Below are positions 5,535 through 6,592 of a DNA stretch of 6,592 bases, piece after piece (the first letter of the stretch is position 1; every line of letters begins with the position of its first letter). Origin of the DNA: an uncultured Mollicutes bacterium (lineage in GTDB: Bacteria > Bacillota_I > Bacilli_A > UBA3375); NCBI GenBank assembly GCA_947313935.1, contig CAMZNW010000031.1, positions 1 through 6,592 of the forward strand, in the 5' to 3' direction. The notes under the pieces are model-generated. The model made no database searches. It saw nothing but the letters and a program-made list of their open reading frames with translations, and was not told where the DNA came from. The translations under genes and the position numbers were made by a program.

Positions 5535-6592
5535 ATGGAAAAATATTGTACTATGACTTATTTAAGTAAAAAAATAACATCAGGAGAATATAATATTATT
5601 AAGGCAATTGATAAAGGAAAGTGTTATCGATGTGGATTTAATGAGTGTATTAATAATTGTCCTAATTGTATTGAATTAGGTGAGTTAAAGAAAGATGATA
5701 ATTTATTTAAATTAAAAAAAGAAATAAAAAATCCACAATATATTCAAGGAAATAAAAATATATTGATGACAGAGCTTCAAAAAGCATGTAGTGATAAAAT
5801 GATTAATCAATATAAAAGAAATAAAGATTTATTAGTATGGGCGGTATGCGGTGCTGGTAAAACTGAAATAACTTTTGGAGTTATTGAAGAAGCATTAAAA
5901 AACAAAGAAAATATTTGTTTTGCAATTCCAAGAATAGATATTTTGTATGATGTAGCAGAACGGTTAAAAGATTATTTTCCACATACAAAAGTAGTAGTTT
6001 TAAATTCAAAAGAAGAGAAATATAAAGATGGACAAATTTATGTAGTAACTACAAATCAAGTATTAAATTTTTCAAATTGTTTTAGTATTTGTATTGTAGA
6101 TGAGGTAGATGCTTTTCCTTATGAACATAATCCTAAATTTGATTATGCTATTAAGAAAAGTTTATTAAAGAATGGGGGAAGTATATTTTATTTAACTTCA
6201 ACTCCAAGTGTTAATTTATTTAATAAAAAAATAGAACAATTTATTATTAATCGTCGTTGGCATGGTTTTGATTTACCAGTACCAAGTATTGAACCATTAA
6301 ATTTAGATAGTTTGAAATTAAATTTAAAACCTAGAAAATTAAAAAGAGTATTAAAAAATTATCAACGACAACAATTATGGTTTGTAGAAAATATCAAACA
6401 AGGTGAAAAATTATATCAAATATTCAAAAATAGTACTAAAAAATTTGGATTTGTTCATGCAAATGATTTAAATCGTCGTGATAAAGTAATTAGTTTTAAA
6501 AAAGGACAAACCAATATATTAATTACAACAACTATATTAGAGCGTGGTGTAACCTTTGATGATGTAGATGTTTATGTAATTAGTGCAGGTAG
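5535..6592 (+). CDS. comFA: ComFA-type ATP-dependent DNA translocase/helicase (3' end outside the window)
   Basis: ComFA is the superfamily 2 ATPase that, in naturally competent Firmicutes, helps pull single-stranded DNA through the membrane channel during uptake, with ComFC as partner. The first 352 residues are present. They show an N-terminal four-cysteine zinc knuckle (C30, C33, C42, C45), Walker A VCGAGKTE (104-111), the family's distinctive DEVDAFPY (189-196) as Walker B, motif III TSTP (221-224), and, near the cut, TTILERGVTF (332-341), the ComFA version of a C-terminal helicase motif. Motif VI and the end are missing only because the window stops. The start is ATG at 5535. No in-frame TGA occurs, and all three Trp codons are TGG. 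The zinc knuckle and DEVDAFPY distinguish it from PriA and RecG. Confidence 0.9.
   Translation, partial: MEKYCTMTYLSKKITSGEYNIIKAIDKGKCYRCGFNECINNCPNCIELGELKKDDNLFKLKKEIKNPQYIQGNKNILMTELQKACSDKMINQYKRNKDLLVWAVCGAGKTEITFGVIEEALKNKENICFAIPRIDILYDVAERLKDYFPHTKVVVLNSKEEKYKDGQIYVVTTNQVLNFSNCFSICIVDEVDAFPYEHNPKFDYAIKKSLLKNGGSIFYLTSTPSVNLFNKKIEQFIINRRWHGFDLPVPSIEPLNLDSLKLNLKPRKLKRVLKNYQRQQLWFVENIKQGEKLYQIFKNSTKKFGFVHANDLNRRDKVISFKKGQTNILITTTILERGVTFDDVDVYVISAG

Noticed and set aside
1..6592. CRISPR array, insertion sequence, tRNA, phage or toxin-antitoxin genes
   Set aside because: No regularly spaced repeats, transposase motifs, terminal inverted repeats or tRNA cloverleaf signatures were seen; composition is uniform across the window.

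Overview
This window is very AT-rich (by eye roughly three quarters A+T). It looks like a chromosomal segment of a low-GC, wall-less or mollicute-like member of the Bacilli. The evidence is the gene families (DnaX with a Bacilli-type C-terminus, EbfC, WalJ, RlmH, ComFA), a B-type RNase P RNA, a short SRP RNA without the Alu domain common in walled Bacilli, and the stop codons used. All six visible gene ends are TAA or TAG. An in-frame TGA inside dnaX looks like a sense (Trp) codon, as in genetic code 4. However, the other nine Trp codons in the window are TGG, which is atypical for a classic mycoplasma, so the code assignment stays open.

Layout, all on the + strand. 1-102: C-terminal end of an unidentified gene. 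103-375: AT-rich gap holding a strong hairpin terminator (151-184), a short palindrome (239-253) and an extended -10 promoter. 376-466: small SRP RNA ending in its own U-tract. 479-2179: dnaX across the TGA at 1622. 2202-2507: ybaB/ebfC. 2507-3268: walJ-type metallo-beta-lactamase-fold hydrolase, apparently starting at ATA in a TAATA stop/start overlap. 3277-3753: rlmH. 3777-4124: rnpB, the RNase P RNA. 4146-4853: plsC. 4813-5481: an unnamed protein with a YraN-like PD-(D/E)XK nuclease core, overlapping plsC. 5535 to the window end: comFA, cut off at its 3' end.

Functionally this is a compact housekeeping block. It covers protein targeting (SRP RNA), the replication clamp loader (DnaX), a nucleoid-associated protein (EbfC), a WalJ-type hydrolase, 23S rRNA modification (RlmH), tRNA 5' maturation (RNase P RNA), phosphatidic acid synthesis (PlsC) and DNA handling or uptake (the putative nuclease and ComFA). 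Genes overlap or nearly touch. Promoters can be recognised only before the SRP RNA, possibly before ybaB, and before rnpB. Much of the strand is therefore probably read as long transcripts, including readthrough from the RNA genes into dnaX and plsC.

The points most worth a second look are the TGA placed exactly between the gamma-like and tau-specific parts of DnaX, the ATA start of walJ, and the nuclease-like gene beside comFA. I see no mobile element, CRISPR array, tRNA or phage gene.
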